Shown here: piece after piece, positions 62,386 to 64,000 of the stretch
Layout: each line of letters begins with the position of its first letter
Position numbering within the stretch: the first letter of the stretch is position 1
Assembly (NCBI RefSeq): GCF_006717145.1
Contig: NZ_VFQF01000002.1
Location: forward strand, 806,001 to 870,000
Length of the DNA: 64,000 nucleotides
From: Humibacillus xanthopallidus
GTDB taxonomy: Bacteria > Actinomycetota > Actinomycetes > Actinomycetales > Dermatophilaceae
Direction of reading: 5' to 3'
Program-made: the position numbers and the translations under genes
The notes under the pieces: model-generated
What the model saw: the letters and a program-made list of their open reading frames with translations, nothing else
Told to the model about the DNA's origin: nothing
The model's database searches: none

Positions 62386-63609
62386 CTACCTCGCGTCCTT
62401 GCGGATCCGCACGTGCTCGTGCCGTAGGTCGTCGACGCGGGTGACACCGAGCAGGGCAAGGGTGGCTGACACCTCGCGCAGGAGGATGTCGGCGGCTCGT
62501 TGCACCCCCCGCTCGCCGCCGGCCATGAGGCCGTAGAGATACGCCCGCCCCACCAGTACAGCCCGGGCTCCCTGGGCCACGGCCGCGACGACGTCGCTGC
62601 CCGACATGACGCCGCCGTCGACGTAGACCTCTGCTCTGTCGCCGACCGCCTCAACGACCGCGGGGAGCACCTCGAGGGGTGTGGCAGAGCGGTCGAGTTG
62701 TCGTCCACCGTGGTTCGACACGACGACCGCGTCGGCACCTGCATCGACGACGGCCCGCGCATCCTCGACGGTCAGGATGCCCTTGACCACGAGTGGCCCG
62801 TCCCAGATCGAGCGGAGCCAGACGAGGTCGGCGATCGTCGCGGCGGGGTCGAAGAGCCGGCCGACGAGCTCGGCCACGGTGCCCTCGAAGCGGTTGAGCG
62901 AGGCGAACTCGAGCGGCTCCGTGGTCAGCAGATCGAACCACCAGGCCGGGTGCAAGGCGCCGTCCACGAAAGTGCTGAGCGACAGCGACGGCGGGATCGT
63001 CAGGCCGTTGCGCACGTCGCGTAGGCGCGGGCCGGCGACGGGCGTGTCGACGGTGAGGACGAGCGCCTCGTAGCCGGACTCGTGGGCCCGCGCCACGAAG
63101 TCCCGACTCGCCTCGCGGTCGCGCCACAGGTAGAGCTGGAACCAGCGTCGACCCTCCGGAGCCACGTCGGCGAGCGACTCGATCGAGGTCGTGCCCATCG
63201 TGGACAGGGCATAGGGGATGCCTGTCCGGGCGGCCACCCGGGCGACGGCGCCCTCACCCTCGGTGTGCATCATTCGGGTGAAGCCCGTCGGGGCGAACAC
63301 GATGGGCGCGGCGGCGGGTCGCCCGAGGATGACCGTCGCGGCCTCCACCTCGGACACGTCTTGAAGGACGTGGGGTCGGAACTCGATCCGGGCGTAAGCC
63401 TCTCGCGAGCGCAGCATCGCGATCTCGTCACCGGCGCCGCCATCGGTGTAGTCAAAGACGGCTCGGGGTGCCCGTCTCCGCGCTAACCGCCGCAAGTCCG
63501 CTATGGACGCTGTCTTAGCCAGCCGCCGATCGGTCGGGTTGAGCGGCGCCTTCCTCGGATGGAGGATCGGCTGCAAGTCGGACCAGTGCGGCCGATGTCG
63601 GGCGGTCAT
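62386..63609 (-). CDS. FMN-dependent alpha-hydroxy-acid oxidase/dehydrogenase
   Basis: A 407-residue member of the lactate/glycolate/mandelate family. APRAVFDYTDGGAGDE is near the N-terminus, then FAPTGFTRMMHTEGE, WFQLYLWRDRE, VVVKG-type lysine in PLVVKGILTVEDA, and the signature VSNHGGRQLDRS with the catalytic His and Arg. It oxidises an L-2-hydroxy acid to the 2-oxo acid. It heads the three-gene operon with acetamidase and SDR. An in-frame ATG about 20 codons downstream is also possible as the start. Confidence 0.9.
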   Translation of the reverse strand: MTARHRPHWSDLQPILHPRKAPLNPTDRRLAKTASIADLRRLARRRAPRAVFDYTDGGAGDEIAMLRSREAYARIEFRPHVLQDVSEVEAATVILGRPAAAPIVFAPTGFTRMMHTEGEGAVARVAARTGIPYALSTMGTTSIESLADVAPEGRRWFQLYLWRDREASRDFVARAHESGYEALVLTVDTPVAGPRLRDVRNGLTIPPSLSLSTFVDGALHPAWWFDLLTTEPLEFASLNRFEGTVAELVGRLFDPAATIADLVWLRSIWDGPLVVKGILTVEDARAVVDAGADAVVVSNHGGRQLDRSATPLEVLPAVVEAVGDRAEVYVDGGVMSGSDVVAAVAQGARAVLVGRAYLYGLMAGGERGVQRAADILLREVSATLALLGVTRVDDLRHEHVRIRKDAR

Positions 63610-63724
63610 CTTCGAGTTCTACACGACCGTCCCCAGCAGAGGAAGACGGCTCGGGACGAAGCCACATGCGGAAGCCGGCGGACTCACGTCCGGACACGGG
63701 GCATGTGAACCGCAGCAATAGATT
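63610..63724. other. Short non-coding region before the tRNA remnant
   Basis: No gene is supported. It is chromosomal sequence between the hydroxy-acid oxidase start and the tRNA-Phe 3' half and may include the promoter of that oxidase operon. Confidence 0.4.
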
Positions 63725-63767
63725 GTGGCCAGAGGCGGGGTCGAACCGCCGACCTTCCGATTTTCAG
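63725..63767 (-). tRNA. Partial tRNA-Phe (3' half only), probable attachment-site remnant
   Basis: Read on the minus strand this segment is CTGAAAATCGGAAGG, then a perfect T-arm (GGCGG, loop TTCGACC, CCGCC) and acceptor strand TCTGGCCAC: the anticodon loop through the 3' end of a tRNA-Phe (anticodon GAA). The sequence before it (GCGTGGCTGAAAA) is not a tRNA 5' half: no D-arm or matching acceptor strand is present. Such 3'-half copies arise when an element integrates in a tRNA gene, with crossover in the anticodon loop. Confidence 0.75.
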
Positions 63768-64000
63768 CCACGCGCATCACCGCAGGTCAAACGCCGTTTG
63801 GGGTTGGCCGTGCAACGAGCCGTGCAACAAAGGCATGACTTTGGCGCATGCCGCGGCCAAGCCGAGTCGCGGCCTTGCATCGCCCCGGCTCCTCCGCATT
63901 TCTTTTTGTTACAAAGGGGCTCATGGGACCTGAGTGTGGGGTGAGCACGGCGCGCCGGACTCCAGTGAGGCCTGGATAGGGGTCGAGGCCCTTCAGGATT
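63768..64000. mobile_element. Possible edge of an integrated element
   Basis: Beyond the tRNA half the composition changes: lower GC, runs such as TTTCTTTTTGTTACAAA, and a direct repeat CCGTGCAAC twice within 22 bases near 63808, resembling arm-type integrase sites. No coding region is supported up to the window end. If an element is present, its intact tRNA copy and integrase gene should lie to the right of this window. Confidence 0.45.

Noticed and set aside
63725-63767. Complete tRNA gene
   Set aside because: The D-arm and 5' acceptor strand are absent upstream of the anticodon loop, so only the 3' half is present.

Overview
The window is high-GC (about 70 percent) actinobacterial chromosome with tightly packed genes, frequent ATGA and GTGA stop/start overlaps and many GTG starts. 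Gene content (SigB/SigF-type sigma factor, GAF-ANTAR protein, GlgX, class IV lanthipeptide genes, P450/ferredoxin operon) fits a Micrococcales actinomycete. I infer an Intrasporangiaceae-like host; this is not proven. A striking signature is the octamer GTATGCCG/CGGCATAC, of which I found 46 exact copies by eye against about 2-3 expected from base composition.

Layout. 1-6358: start of an ATP-dependent DNA ligase, an HSL-type hydrolase, then a five-gene fatty-acyl operon (two SDRs, an APH-type kinase, two acyl-CoA dehydrogenases). The kinase and first dehydrogenase look like a split ACAD10/11 (LvaA/LvaC-like) pair for 4-hydroxyacyl-CoA. 6424-15380, minus strand: a complete lanthipeptide locus, transcribed as synthetase (LanL), prolyl-oligopeptidase, four tiny precursor genes, and two half-transporters forming a heterodimeric exporter. 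The precursor genes at 9966-10758 had to be read directly from the DNA. Their cores are tandem C-x-x-T repeats ending in TEW or TEA. 15645-21822: sigma factor, repeat array, hydrolase, GAF-ANTAR regulator, cation:proton antiporter, secreted and membrane proteins. 22398-29913: two divergent operons with a CDP-alcohol transferase, an LtaS/sulfatase-like enzyme, a dehydrogenase, a PTPS-fold protein lacking catalytic residues, a glycosyltransferase, a flippase-like protein, a RibD-type reductase and GTP cyclohydrolase II. This looks like an uncharacterised GTP-derived metabolite pathway. 30014-37416: GlgX, polysaccharide deacetylase, LURP-one-like, CYTH, M1 peptidase and an orphan DUF4157 protein.

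37780-56629 is a coherent catabolic island. A CYP151-like P450, [3Fe-4S] ferredoxin and reductase sit upstream of a glutamine-synthetase-like ligase, an aldehyde dehydrogenase and two class I glutamine amidotransferase-type hydrolases. Next door are a GABA/5-aminovalerate aminotransferase, a semialdehyde dehydrogenase, a CoA-transferase and a glutaryl-CoA dehydrogenase, plus permease and regulators. Together they would take a cyclic secondary amine such as piperidine or pyrrolidine through ring hydroxylation and opening, gamma-glutamyl protection of the amino-aldehyde, oxidation, deprotection, transamination and glutarate degradation to crotonyl-CoA.

56748-63609 holds a DUF732-like protein, a hydrolase, flavohaemoglobin, an SDR, an acetamidase/formamidase and an FMN-dependent alpha-hydroxy-acid oxidase. 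At 63725-63767 lies the 3' half of a tRNA-Phe gene without its 5' half. This is the signature of an attachment site and suggests an integrated element beginning there and running off the right end. Two intergenic arrays of 30-33 bp repeats (16561-16862, 37450-37777) sit between convergent genes.
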